Counted from the first letter of the stretch, positions 44,815 to 54,499 are shown. The stretch is DNA of 64,000 bases from Macrotis lagotis (GCF_037893015.1 NC_133665.1:37692246-37756245), one strand, 5' to 3'. Program-made: numbers and translations. Notes: generated by a model from the letters alone, not told the origin.

Positions 44815-45070
44815 TCTGCAACTTGGACAGAGAAGTGGTTCAGGGATTAAAGCTATAGCCCTTGAATCAAGAACACGAGTTCAAATCCAGTCTCAGATGC
44901 TTCCTAACTGTGTGATCCTGAGCAAGTCATTTAGCTTTGACTGCCTCAGTTTCCTCAGCAGTAAAATGAGAATAGTAATAGCATCTATCTCCCAGGTTTT
45001 TTGAGATGATCAAATAAGATAATATTATTTGTAAATAAATAGCACAGTGCCTATGATACAGGAGTTTTAA
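44815..45070 (+). mobile_element. CORE-SINE (Ther-1/MIR type), full length
   Basis: CTTGGACAGAGAAGTGGTTC, GAGTTCAAATCCAGTCTCAG, CTGCCTCAGTTTCCTCAGCA, AAATAGCACAGTGCCTATGA. Head, CORE and L2-like end are all present. Confidence 0.88.
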
Positions 45071-45104
45071 AAATGCACATTTCCTTTCTCCTAGTTGTTC
45101 AATG

Positions 45105-45300
45105 ATTTTTTTTTAGTCATGTCTGACTGTTATTGACAGCATTTGGAGTTCTCTTGGCAAAGATCTGGAGTGGTTTGCTATTACCTTCTCCAGTTTATTT
45201 TACAGATGAGCAAACTGAAGCAAACAAGGATAAGTGACAGCTAGTAGGTGTCTGAGGCCAGATTTGAATTCAAAAAGAACAGTCTTCCTGATTTTCCTTC
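45105..45300 (-). mobile_element. Mar-1-type SINE, antisense
   Basis: AGTCATGTCTGACTGTTATT (reverse of the RTE-like end), GGAGTTCTCTTGGCAAAGAT, CTTCTCCAGTTTATTTTACA and GCCAGATTTGAATTCAAAAA. Confidence 0.88.
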
Positions 45301-45434
45301 TATCCTGGAACCAAATTTTTCACACTGATATATAAAGAAATAGGGATTAAAACTGCTTTTGTTAGTTTAGGGATCTCCAGGATAAAGAAACTTCCTCTGC
45401 TACTCCAGGGTGGCACCCTTAGAAATTTATTCAG

Positions 45435-46160
45435 GGCGGGGTGGAGCCAAGATGGCGACAATAAGGGATATAGTCTTAGGAGCTCTCTGATAAAACTCAT
45501 CAGCTAAGGACTCTAACTAAACTTTCGAGAGACAGAACCCACAAAGGGACCCAGTGAGGCAGTTCTCCTACTCAAGGTAACCTGGAAAAGAGCAGAAAGG
45601 CTCTGCTCCCCGGGGTCAGAGGGCTGGCCAGCCAGAGCAAAAGAACTTCAGCCTCCCGGAGGCAGCCCCAGGGCGCTGGGAGCCATGGCTCACGGCAGCG
45701 GGGGAGTCTCCTGAGCTGCACCCCGGGGAGCAAAGTGGGGGAACAGGGGGACCTCTGCCAGAGAAAGCACGTGGAGCCCAACCCTCAGGGCACACAGGGA
45801 GCAGCTTGGTCTTTCAGCAGCCCAGCTACAGAAACAGAAGCAGGCAGAGACAGTAAGCAGCAGCCTCCAGGGCATGAGCCCATTGAGCTGAGGGAGGGGA
45901 GTGAAGAGAGAGAGAGACTGCTGAGCTCTGTCCTCTGCCTATGGAACAGGACTCTGGGGCTCTGACCACATTCAGATCCTGATCCCAGTCTAGGCCCCCC
46001 ATAGAACAGCAGGGCCCCCCCACCTCATCCCCGTGGCAGAGGGGGGCACATATGGTCATTCACAGACCAGGAGGGAGGACAGAGCCTCACACACTGAGAC
46101 CCTTGTGGGAGTGTCCCAAAAGCTCAGGAACCACCCCAAAACCAGGCCCAGGCTGGGAAA
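45435..46160 (+). promoter_or_regulatory. HAL1 5' UTR, presumed internal promoter
   Basis: About 725 bp, the most GC- and CpG-rich stretch in the window. It contains CCAAGATGGCGA at 45447-45458, a YY1-type site in the same place as the YY1 site that positions transcription in human L1. Promoter activity is inferred from this homology. Confidence 0.65.
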
Positions 46161-47276
46161 ATGAGCAAGCAGAGAAATAAGAGGAAGACTATTGGAAATA
46201 TTTTGCAAATGAGCCCAAGAAGGATCAAAATACTCAGTCTGAAGATGAGGAAGCACAAGCTCCTGCATCTAAAGACTCCAAGAAAAACAGAAATTGGGCT
46301 CAGGCTATGACAGAGATTAAAAAAGACTTTGAAAATCAAATGAGGGTGTTAGAAGAAAAACTGGGAAAAGAAATGAGAGAGATGCAGGAAAAACATGAAA
46401 ATGAAGTCAGCAGCTTAGTCAAGGAAATCCAAAAAAATGCTGAAGAAAATAGCATGCTAAAAACCAGCTTAGGTCAAATGGATAAAACAGTTCAAAAAGT
46501 TATTGTGGAGAAGAATGCTTTAAAAAGCAAAATTGGCCAGATGGAAAAAGAGATAAGAAAACCCTCTGAGGAGAACAAATCCTTCAGACAAAGAATAGAA
46601 TTCAGGGAGATTGATGAATTTGCCAGAAATCAGGAATCAATACTTCAAAACCAAAAAAATGAACAATTAGAAGAAAATGTGAAATATCTCATTGAAAAAA
46701 CAACTGATATGGAAAACAGACTCAGGAAAGATAATTTAAAAATTATTGGAATACCTGAAAGTCATGATCAGGAAAAGAGCCTTGACATCATTTTCAAAGA
46801 ATTACTACAGGAAAATTGCTCTGATATTCTAGAAGCAGAGGGCAAAATAGAAATGGAAAGAATCCACCAATCCCCCCCCCCAAGAAAGAGATCCCCAAAC
46901 ACCAAACCCCAGGAATATTATAGCCAAGTTCCAGAACTCCCAAGTCAAAGAGAAAATATTACAAGCAGCCAGAAGGACACAGTTCAAATACTGTGGAGCT
47001 GCAGTCAGGATCACACAGGACTTAGCAGCAACTACATTGGAAGCTTGTAGGGCTTGGAATACAATATACCGGAAGGCAAAAGAGCTTAGAATGCAGCCAA
47101 GAATCAATTACCCAGCAAGGCTGAATGTCCTCTTCCAGGGAAAAAGATGGACTTTCAATGAACCAGGGGAATTTCAAATGTTCCTTTTGGAATGGCTAGA
47201 GCTGAACAGAAAGTTTGATCTTCAGATACAGGACTCAGGTGAAGCATGGAGATTGGAGGAGAGGGGGGAAATATGA
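46161..47276 (+). pseudogene. L1-type ORF1 (two frameshifts)
   Basis: Encodes the L1/HAL1 ORF1 RNA-binding protein. A start at 46161 (MSKQRNKRK) sits at the expected place, but the frame shifts near 46203. The main frame is open from the Glu/Asp-rich segment before 46307 (DFENQMRVLEEKLGKEM onward, a long coiled coil) into the RRM-like domain at about 46733-46870 (NLKIIGIPES, IEMERIHQS). At the C10 run 46872-46881 it shifts again; the other frame carries the C-terminal domain (QFKYCGAAVRITQDLAAT, NYPARLNVLFQGKRWTF) to the stop at 47276. Apart from the two indels there are few lesions, so the copy is fairly young. Confidence 0.88.
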
Positions 47277-47654
47277 GGGACTTAATGAGGATGAACTGCA
47301 TGTATAGAAAAATGATACTGATAATACTCATATGAACCTTCTCAGTTAATAGAGCAGGTAGAGGGAGCTTTTATAGTTGAAGCACAGGAGAAAGCTGAAT
47401 TCGAAGATAAAATATGGTGTAAAATGGAGTCCATAGAAAAAAAGGGAAATGGAATAGGAGAAAGAAAAAGGAGAGGGGGGAATAGTCCAAGCTATTTCAC
47501 ATATTAAGATTTTTTTTATTACAATGAGCTATTGCAATAATATGGAAAGGGGGAGGCAAGGGGGAATGAGGGAACCTTTGCTCTCATCAGAGATGGCTAG
47601 GAGAGGAAACAGCAAATATACTCAATGGGGTATAGACATCTGGAGTAAGAAGGA

Positions 47655-47680
47655 GGGGGGAGCAGGGGGAGGGGGTGGGG
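47655..47680 (+). other. Strong G-quadruplex motif in HAL1 3' UTR
   Basis: G6-AGCA-G5-A-G5-T-G4: four G-runs with loops of 4, 1 and 1. It fits the canonical G4 pattern exactly and sits just before AATAAAGG. Confidence 0.9.
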
Positions 47681-47737
47681 ATGTGAATAAAGGAGGAGAG
47701 GATGGACCGTGGCGGGAGAGTGGTCAGATATAACACA

Positions 47738-47887
47738 TTTTCTTTTTAATTCTTGCAAGGGGCTGGGATTGGTAGGCCTGCCCAGGACCACAGGGCCAGG
47801 TGGATTCTGGGCCTAAGGGGTGGTATGAGGGCTCAGGGCTTCTTGGCCCCAGGACTACATCTGTCTGCTGAGCCAGTCAGTGACCCT
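47738..47887 (-). mobile_element. Antisense SINE-like module 1 in HAL1 3' UTR
   Basis: T-rich lead, then CTTGCAAGGGGCTGGGATTG, GGCCTGCCCAGGACCACAGG, GGCCCCAGGACTACATCTGT and GCTGAGCCAGTCAGTGACCC. It aligns in order with the reverse-complement WSINE-type SINE but is G-rich and far more diverged than the free SINEs. Confidence 0.65.
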
Positions 47888-48099
47888 ACAGCAGAGTCAG
47901 AGTGAAAGGAGCAAGAAAATATAGTACATGGTAGTGGAGAAATAAGAAAGGAGGGAGTTGTGATCAGCAATGGCAACATTGGAAAAATATGGAAGTAACT
48001 TTCGTGATGGACTTATCATAAAGAATGTGATCCACCCGTGACAGAGTTGTTGGTGTTGGAACAAAGACTGAAGCACATTTTTGTTATTATTATTTGGGG

Positions 48100-48237
48100 G
48101 AGGGTGCAGGGCAAGTGGGGCTGGGTGGCCTGCCTGGGGCCACATAGCAGGGTGATCTTTGGGTGTCTGGGGCTGGATTTGGACCCAGGTGCTTCTGGCT
48201 CAAGGGCCAATGCTCTATCTGCCACCCAGCCACCCCT
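48100..48237 (-). mobile_element. Antisense SINE-like module 2 in HAL1 3' UTR
   Basis: GGCCTGCCTGGGGCCACATA, GTGATCTTTGGGTGTCTGGG, GGATTTGGACCCAGGTGCTT and CTGCCACCCAGCCACCCC. A clear reverse-complement SINE body, preceded by a T/AT run and followed by CTATTATTACTATT. Confidence 0.75.
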
Positions 48238-48285
48238 ACTATTATTACTATTTTATTTTATTTTGGGTCTTGTTTTTTCCTCTTT

Positions 48286-48427
48286 TTGGTTTTTGCAGGG
48301 CAGTGGGGATTGGGTGGCTTGCATGTCACATGGCTGGGTGATTGTTGGGTTTACGAGGCTGGGTATGGACTCGGGTACTCGTGGCTCCAGGGCTGGTGCT
48401 TCATCCATTGTGCCACCTGGCCATACC
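48286..48427 (-). mobile_element. Antisense SINE-like module 3 in HAL1 3' UTR
   Basis: GGTTTTTGCAGGGCAGTGGG, TGGGTGGCTTGCATGTCACA, CTCGTGGCTCCAGGGCTGGT and CATTGTGCCACCTGGCC. Followed by CAATTATTACTATTATT, so the SINE plus ATTATTACTATT unit recurs. Confidence 0.78.
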
Positions 48428-48625
48428 TACAATTATTACTATTATTTTTTTTAATTTTAATTTTTTTCTCTCCGCTTTACTTTTTTTTCACCCAAGCAAG
48501 TCTATCTATATTCATGGGGGGAGGGGTATTTTGCTTACTTATAAACAAGAATATTTTATTAATGTAAAAAAACATTTGTACAAAATGAGAATAAAAATAA
48601 ATTTAAAAAAAAGAAATTTATTCAG

Positions 48626-48720
48626 AATTTCACAGCAGGTATGTGTCAGAGGCTGGATGTGAACTCAAGTCTCTCTTGGCTCTGAGGATAGCTCTCCATT
48701 CCCTCCATCACACTGTCTTA
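48626..48720 (-). mobile_element. MIR relic, antisense (HAL1 target)
   Basis: GCAGGTATGTGTCAGAGGCT, GGATGTGAACTCAAGTCTCT and CCATCACACTGTCTTA. The HAL1 landed inside this relic. Confidence 0.75.
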
Positions 48721-49039
48721 CACAAAGAACTTGACAAACCTAAAAACTCTATTCAAATGCTAACTATTCTTAGTATTGAGACTTGAAGTCATATGCCACA
48801 CTTCTGTTTCCCATAGTAACTATCTTTCTTTAATAGTTAAAATGCAATCCTGGAAGACAACTCCAGGATGGAAGCAAGGACCTTCCAATAAGGGTCCTAT
48901 TGAGACCTAAAATTCAAGGCTTAATTAAAGACCATATCTTGGTGTATTTGGCTTCCTCTGAGTGAAGGAGTTGCTCTGATACCTTAGAAGCTCAAGAATG
49001 GATCTTTCTCCCTCCTCCTTGAGACTCTATTCTAAGTTT
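48721..49039. other. Unassigned stretch
   Basis: No gene or repeat recognised. Confidence 0.4.
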
Positions 49040-50150
49040 TTGAGAAACTGCTAATTTTGGTTCTCTTCCTGATTGACTCTTTTCAGTCACCTTTGCTAAA
49101 ACTTCACCAGATTGCACTCACCAATAAGGCTCTGTCCCTGGGCACACTTCTCTTCTACCTCTATACTATTTCTCTTGGCAATCTCTCAGTTCCCATGTAT
49201 TCAATTATGGAGCCACCCCTAACCTCTCTCCTCACTTCCAATCCCAGATCTCCAACTACTTATTCAACATCTTCAACTGAATATCATATAGGCATTTTTA
49301 ATTTTGCATTTCCAAAACTGTACTCATTTTCTTCACCCCCCTCATTATGCCCTTCCCCCTTCCAAACTTTACTGTTACTACCAAAAACCCTATCATCCTC
49401 ATAATAACCCAGGCTTACAATCTATATGTCAACCTAGGTTTTTCCTACATAATCAGTTGCCAAATTCTGTTGATTCTACCCTCTAAATATCTCTTCCAGG
49501 CTTCTTTTTCTCTCTTCTGACACTGCTACCAACCTGATGCAGGCCCTCACCACCTCACATCTGGATAACTACAATAAGCTTTCTGTTGGTTCTATTTGCC
49601 TCAAGTCTCTTCCCACTCCAGTTCATCCTCATTCAATTGTCAAACTGGTCTTTCTAAAGTGCAAGTCTGATCATGTCACCCCAATAGTCAATAAAATCTA
49701 ATGACTCCCTATTACCTCCAGAATCAATATAAAATCTTCTGTTTGACTTTTAAAGTTCTTCATAGCCCAACTGCACTGGGTCTTCTTACACTTACTCTTC
49801 TCCATGTACACTGTGATCTAATGACACTGGCTTTACACAAAAGAAGTTCTATTTTTTCTGCATTTTCAGAACTGTTCCTCCTACCCAGGACTCTCCCTTC
49901 TCATCTCTACTTCCTGGTTTCCTTCAAGTCCCACCTTCCTCAAGAAATCTTCCCCAGTCCTCCTGCACGATAGAACTTTTCCTCTTAGATTATCTCCCCC
50001 TTAACTTGTATATATCTTATTTATAGATAATCTTTTGCTCTCCCCATTACACTGTGAATTCCTGAAGAGCAAGGGTTGCTTTGTTTTCCTCTGTATCCCC
50101 TGTGCTTAGTACAATATTGGTCTGGGACCTAAAAGGTATTTAATAAATGC
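49040..50150 (+). mobile_element. L2 LINE, about 1.1 kb of the 3' half
   Basis: In order: GTACTCATTTTCTTCACCCC, CAACCTAGGTTTTTCCTACA, CTTCTGACACTGCTACCAAC, CTCACCACCTCACATCTGGA, CAAGTCTGATCATGTCACCC, AATGACTCCCTATTACCTCC, TCTTCTTACACTTACTCTTC, CACTGTGAATTCCTGAAGAG, and the terminus TATTTAATAAATGCT. It covers the end of the L2 RT-containing ORF and the 3' UTR. Open frames at 49057-49973 are its coding remnants. Confidence 0.93.
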
Positions 50151-50170
50151 TATATAAATAAGCAGAAGGT

Positions 50171-50224
50171 AGTCATATATAGACAGACAGACAGATAAAT
50201 AAAATTAGATAGACAGGAAGACAC

Positions 50225-50281
<57 letters not shown>

Positions 50282-50352
50282 TAGGCAGGCAGCAGGCAGA
50301 CAAATAGCACAGACAGATAAGATAGACAGCCAAATTAGATAGATAGATAGAT

Positions 50353-50403
<51 letters not shown>
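50171..50403. repeat. (GACA)n/(GA)n/(GATA)n array
   Basis: GACAGACAGACAGATAAATA, then about 50 bases of GA, GGCAGGCAGCAGGCAGACA, then about 60 bases of GATA. Confidence 0.97.
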
Positions 50404-50406
<3 letters not shown>

Positions 50407-51004
50407 TACTAAGACAAAAATGCCAGGACAACCCAAGAACCTTAACCAGACTCTGGTTTTCCTCTGTTCTTCCCCAGCTTTAAATTTAATACAGTATCAT
50501 ATCTTTATTTTTCTTGGGGTTTAAGTTTCTTGGTTTGTGGTTTTGTTTTATTTTGTTTTAGATGGGGGAGGAAATGGGATAAGGATCACATAAGGATTTT
50601 CTTCCTTAGTACAATTTTTAGGCTTTTATATTATATTTTTCTTAAAATGGACTGGGGCATATCTACCCTTCAGAGAATGATTTCTTATAACTGAAATTTC
50701 TGTTTTAAGAATTGTGCTGGAGGCTTATGTGCCCTCAGTAATAAAAGGTATTTTCCAGGCTCATTCCAAAGAATGAAAATCTGGGTTTCTAGAGAGCAAG
50801 AAAATGAAAAGTCCAGAGATTTGTTTCTTTTACTACTTTTAACCTGATAAAAGACTGTCTCAGGTGAAATATATTCTACTATAAATTATTAGTATCCATA
50901 GGACTCCTATAATTAACTGAATTATTTAAATTGGTTACAATTTAAGAGATGGTTTACTGAACTTTAACAAATTGGTATCAGGGAGGCCTAGTAGAAAGAA
51001 TGCT
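50404..51004. other. Unassigned stretch
   Basis: No gene or repeat recognised. Confidence 0.4.
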
Positions 51005-51235
51005 CCTCCTTATAGTGCCTTCCCTTCGTTGATTATTTCTTATTTATACAATGTGTATGTGTCTCCCCCCATTAGATTGCAAGCTACCTTGAGGACAGAG
51101 ATTTTGCTTTGCCTTTTTCTGTATCCTTCAGCACTCAGTACTTGGTTCTAAAGGCATTGGGGACACAAAGACAAGAGTAAAACAATCCCTATGCTCAAAA
51201 AACTTACAATGTAGTGGAAAAAATAAATATATAGA
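51005..51235. mobile_element. Head-to-head L2 tails
   Basis: 51005-51150 is a sense L2 end (GCCTTCCCTTCGTTGATTAT, TAGATTGCAAGCTACCTTGA). 51155-51235 is an antisense L2 end (GGGGACACAAAGACAAGAGT, AATCCCTATGCTCAAAAAAC). Confidence 0.8.
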
Positions 51236-51474
51236 AAGAAAAACAGATAGGATAGATGGATGGATAGACAGACACAGATGGGCAGATGGATCAGTGGATG
51301 GATAAATGGATAGATGGATATTTAGACAGACACAGATGGAAAGATAGAGGGAGAGATAGATAGACTGACAAAAAGATGAATAGATAAACAAACAGATGGA
51401 CAAATAGGTGATGGATAAATTGATAGACAAACATAAAATGGACAGATGGATGGAGAGAAAAGAAAAGATAGATA

Positions 51475-51649
51475 GGGGAAGCTATATGGCACAGTGGATA
51501 GAGCACCGGCCCTGGAGTCAGGAGTACCTGAGTTCAAATCAGGCTTCAGACACTTAATAATTACTTAGTTGTGTGGCCTTGGGCAAGCCACTTAACCCCA
51601 TTGCCTTGCAAAAACCTAAAAAAAATTAAAATTAAAAAATTAAAAAAAA
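51475..51649 (+). mobile_element. WSINE-type SINE in the GATA array
   Basis: GGGGAAGCTATATGGCACAG ... CCCCATTGCCTTGCAAAAAC + AT-rich tail (TTAAAATTAAAAAATTAAAA). The flanking repeat makes a duplication uninformative. Confidence 0.94.
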
Positions 51650-51847
51650 TAGACAGACACAGGTAGATTAATTGATAGCTAGAGAGAGAGAGAGATAGAC
51701 ATATGGAAAGATAGGTGGATAGATAGATAGACATATAGATGAATGAATAAATGGACATACAGATAGAGTCACAGATCAATAGATAAATGGATAGGTAAAT
51801 AGACAGACACAGATGAACAGATTGATGGCTATATGGATAGATGGATG

Positions 51848-51909
<62 letters not shown>

Positions 51910-52071
51910 TGACCAAATGGCTGGATGGATGGATAGACAGCTGGATAGATAGACTGTCCATAAATGGACAAGTAGATAGATGGATGAATAAATGAATAGA
52001 CAAAAAGATAATAGAAAGATAAATGGATGGAATAGATAGATACTGACAGATAAACAAAAATGGGCAAATAG

Positions 52072-52224
52072 GGGCAACTAGGTGGCACAGTGGATAGAAC
52101 ACCAGCCCTGGAGTCAGGAGTGCCTGAGTTCAAATCTGGCCTCAGACACTTAATAATTACCTAGCTGTGTGGCCTTGGGCAAGCCACTTAAACCTATTGC
52201 CTTGCAAAAAAAAAAAAACTAAAA
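52072..52224 (+). mobile_element. WSINE-type SINE in the GATA array
   Basis: GGGCAACTAGGTGGCACAGT ... TTGCCTTGC + A-rich tail. Perfect 16-bp target duplication AAAAATGGGCAAATAG at 52056-52071 and 52225-52240. Confidence 0.97.
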
Positions 52225-52300
52225 AAAAATGGGCAAATAGATAATCGATGGATGAATAAAATTAATAGATATAAATATAGATAGACAAAAATGGATGAAT

Positions 52301-52345
52301 AGAAGAGAGTAAGAGAGAGAAAGAGGGAGAAAGAGGGGAGAGAAG
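52301..52345. repeat. GA-rich low-complexity tract
   Basis: AGAGAGTAAGAGAGAGAAAG and similar polypurine sequence, a continuation of the repeat-rich area. Confidence 0.9.
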
Positions 52346-54320
52346 ACACATGAAAAAGAAAATATAAGATAATGTTAGAGAAGAAAGCATTTAGTATTTG
52401 GGAGAACCAAGAAAGACCTTTTGCAGAAATTGACACTTGAGCTGGGTCTAGAAAGAAATTAGTTATCCCAAGAGCCAGATTTCAAGATAGAGAACATTCA
52501 GGTATAGAAACTGCCAGTGAAAAGTGAGAGAAAGGAGATGGTGCATCAGCTGTGAAGTAGGGAATGTAGGCCTGCACCAAGAACATTCAAGAATATTAGA
52601 AAGAACTGAACCCTGAAGAAAACAGGGAGCCATTGGAAATTGTAGAGTGAAGAGAAAATCACTTTGGTAGCAATGTTTTATAATAATACAAAAAATACTA
52701 ATCCATAAGGATTTTCCTTAGCATGTTAATGTGAATTATGAATCTTGAAATGAGAATATTGTAAAAGAGGTTAAGTTGACTGAGTTGAGGAAGATGATAT
52801 GCTCAACCAGGATACAAGTCGGAGTATCAAGGGATAATGGTATGAAAATTCTGAAGGGTTTGTTTGGTAACAAATAGGAAAAAGGAAGAGGAGAAGGAAT
52901 GCAGAAGAATCCAAGACAATTAGAGAAATGCCCAGAGAAATCAGGACAAAACTGATGGAATATAGATTCCTAGGTTGAAGGATATAAACAAAAAATTTTA
53001 CATTGGTGATGAAGGTAGTAGCACTGGAAGGCATACCAAAAGATCAGTTCCTGGGACCCAAAGAAATGTCTTTTATTCTTCTAAAGACAAAATGGGTAGC
53101 CCACTCAGGATTGCTGAATAAAGATGGTAGACTCATCTGATGAACCACAGACCCAAAGGCAAAAGGCCAAGTGGAAAGACCTGCACGACCAAAGGAGAAT
53201 AACATCAGAGAGGTTCAAGGAGGTATTCTTCAGTGAAGACTGTTGCAAAGCTACCTGAGACATGTGAGTAGTGTCAGATATAGATGTCAACAGCCTGAGT
53301 TTATACTATGAGATTCTTTGGAGTGGTGGTTTGGTTGAATCACTTCTTTATGCTGGATAAGGATGAAAGGTGGGGATGATTTTACTACCCTGGGGAAACC
53401 AAATAAGGTGAAGAAAGATCAAAAACTAGGAGCAAAGTCTTCCATGAGAAAGAGATTGTGTTGTTCCTCTCTAATATTGAAAGCAAATAGAGAACATGAG
53501 GCAGAACAGAGAAATGTACAATACAGGGTGACAGGCCTATAATCTTACAATCAGAGTGAATCTTCTTACTTAAAGGAAAATATATGTTTTTAACAAAGTA
53601 TACTAAATTTACCAGTTTCTAGGATGAACTTTCTCCAAGTTCTCTTAACACAGATTTTGTTAACATTTAAAAGTGTCATCAAGGATCTCTAAGGAAGGAG
53701 ATTCCAGTGGTAACCAATAGATAAAATATTTGCTATTTTAAATCTAGTCTGTTTGTTATTAGAGTTTTGCCAAGCATTGTTCTATTCAGTAGGTTTCCAA
53801 TGTATTATCTAAGGAAATACAGAATACTATATTAATTATACCTAAAATTTAAATATAGAAACATCCCGGTTAACCAGCAAATAGAATGAAATCTTTATCA
53901 GAAGTACCTAGGTGTAGTCATTATACTGATCCACTGTCCTTTGCTTTCTGCTTCCATTTTCTAAAGAATTCAGTTATTCTTGTCAATGGGAATTAAAAGG
54001 ATTCAGTCTATAATCTAAGTTTATTCTATAAAGTAAATCATGGAGAGAAAACTTCAAACATGCATTCAAATAACTAAATCCCTTTATATCTGTACCATTG
54101 TTTTTCAGTACCAGTTATATCATTCCTTATGTTTCTAATCCAATTTTATTTTTAAAATAGCTATTATTTCTTAGGAAAGCAAAAAGGTTTGTTTCCTAGG
54201 TGGGTGAAGTTTGGTGGAACGGATTTGTTTATTTAGTTTAGGATTTATTCTCTTAACAAAAGATATGAGAGACAACTTTAAGATCTTAATACATTTTAAA
54301 GACTTACTACATTTTAAAGA
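52346..54320. other. Unassigned, partly an unnamed ancient repeat
   Basis: 52380-52700 (CACTTGAGCTGGGTCTAGAA, GAACTGAACCCTGAAGAAAA, AGGGAGCCATTGGAAATTGT, AAAATCACTTTGGTAGCAAT) shares motifs with 31330, 31780 and 36530, so a dispersed ancient family that I cannot name. 52770-54320 is unrecognised. Minus-strand frames at 52771-53290 have no domain. Confidence 0.45.
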
Positions 54321-54322
54321 AA

Positions 54323-54375
<53 letters not shown>
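54323..54375. repeat. (TG)n(TA)n microsatellite
   Basis: GTGTGTGTGT then about 45 bases of TA. Confidence 0.97.
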
Positions 54376-54378
<3 letters not shown>

Positions 54379-54499
54379 CTTTGGAAGTCTAGGTACATAA
54401 ACTGAAATCTGTAGTGAGGGAAATTCTAGGTTTCTAAAATGCACAATTAAAATATTAATATAATTGAGCATATATGTGAAAAGGAATTTCAAAATTTTA

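Larger units (their letters stand above)
47277..48611 (+). other. HAL1 3' UTR
   Basis: Non-coding, 1.3 kb, with a G-rich half (47420-47710) and three antisense SINE-like modules. It ends in an A-rich tail with AATAAA-type signals near 48590-48600. Open frames of 60-138 codons at 48016-48567 run through the modules and are not genes. Confidence 0.75.
45421..48625 (+). mobile_element. Complete HAL1-type (ORF1-only) LINE with target duplication
   Basis: A 3.2-kb element bounded by the perfect 14-bp duplication AGAAATTTATTCAG (45421-45434 and 48612-48625). It starts GGCGGGGTGGAGCCAAGATG like an intact L1 5' end. It carries a GC-rich 5' UTR, an L1-type ORF1 with two frameshifts, and a 1.3-kb 3' UTR ending in AATAAATTTAAAAAAAA. 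No reverse-transcriptase or endonuclease sequence lies between ORF1 and the tail. HAL1 elements (half-L1) are known non-autonomous L1 relatives moved by L1 proteins. The empty site reads CCCTT/AGAAAT, fitting L1 endonuclease preference (TT/AAAA-like). It inserted into an old antisense MIR. Alternative: an L1 with an internal ORF2 deletion. Confidence 0.88.
51240..52300. repeat. Degenerate GATA/GACA/GGAT/GATG satellite-like array
   Basis: About 0.75 kb of tetranucleotide-derived repeat (GATGGATGGATAGACAGACA, GATAGATAGATAGATAGATA), interrupted by two SINEs. A pure GATA core lies at about 51836-51893. Long minus-strand Tyr-Leu-Ser-Ile frames (up to 190 codons) are translation artefacts. Confidence 0.95.

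Noticed and set aside
45572..46339. Minus-strand frames in the HAL1 5' region
   Set aside because: GC-rich 5' UTR leaves few stops; no homology or domain.
46829..47107. Minus-strand 92-codon frame
   Set aside because: Antisense shadow of the HAL1 ORF1, which is supported by strong homology on the plus strand.
48016..48567. Overlapping frames of 60-138 codons, both strands
   Set aside because: They run through the SINE-like modules of the HAL1 3' UTR and have no domain.
51128..52133. Long minus-strand Tyr-Leu-Ser-Ile frames (up to 190 codons)
   Set aside because: GATA/GACA repeats lack stops in these frames; a SINE and its tail are translated too. Artefact.
50150..52345. Regularly spaced repeats that could suggest a CRISPR-like array
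   Set aside because: Repeats are simple tetranucleotides without unique spacers, in a vertebrate genome.
54171..54492. Frames with Ile-Tyr repeats
   Set aside because: Translation of the (TA)n tract.
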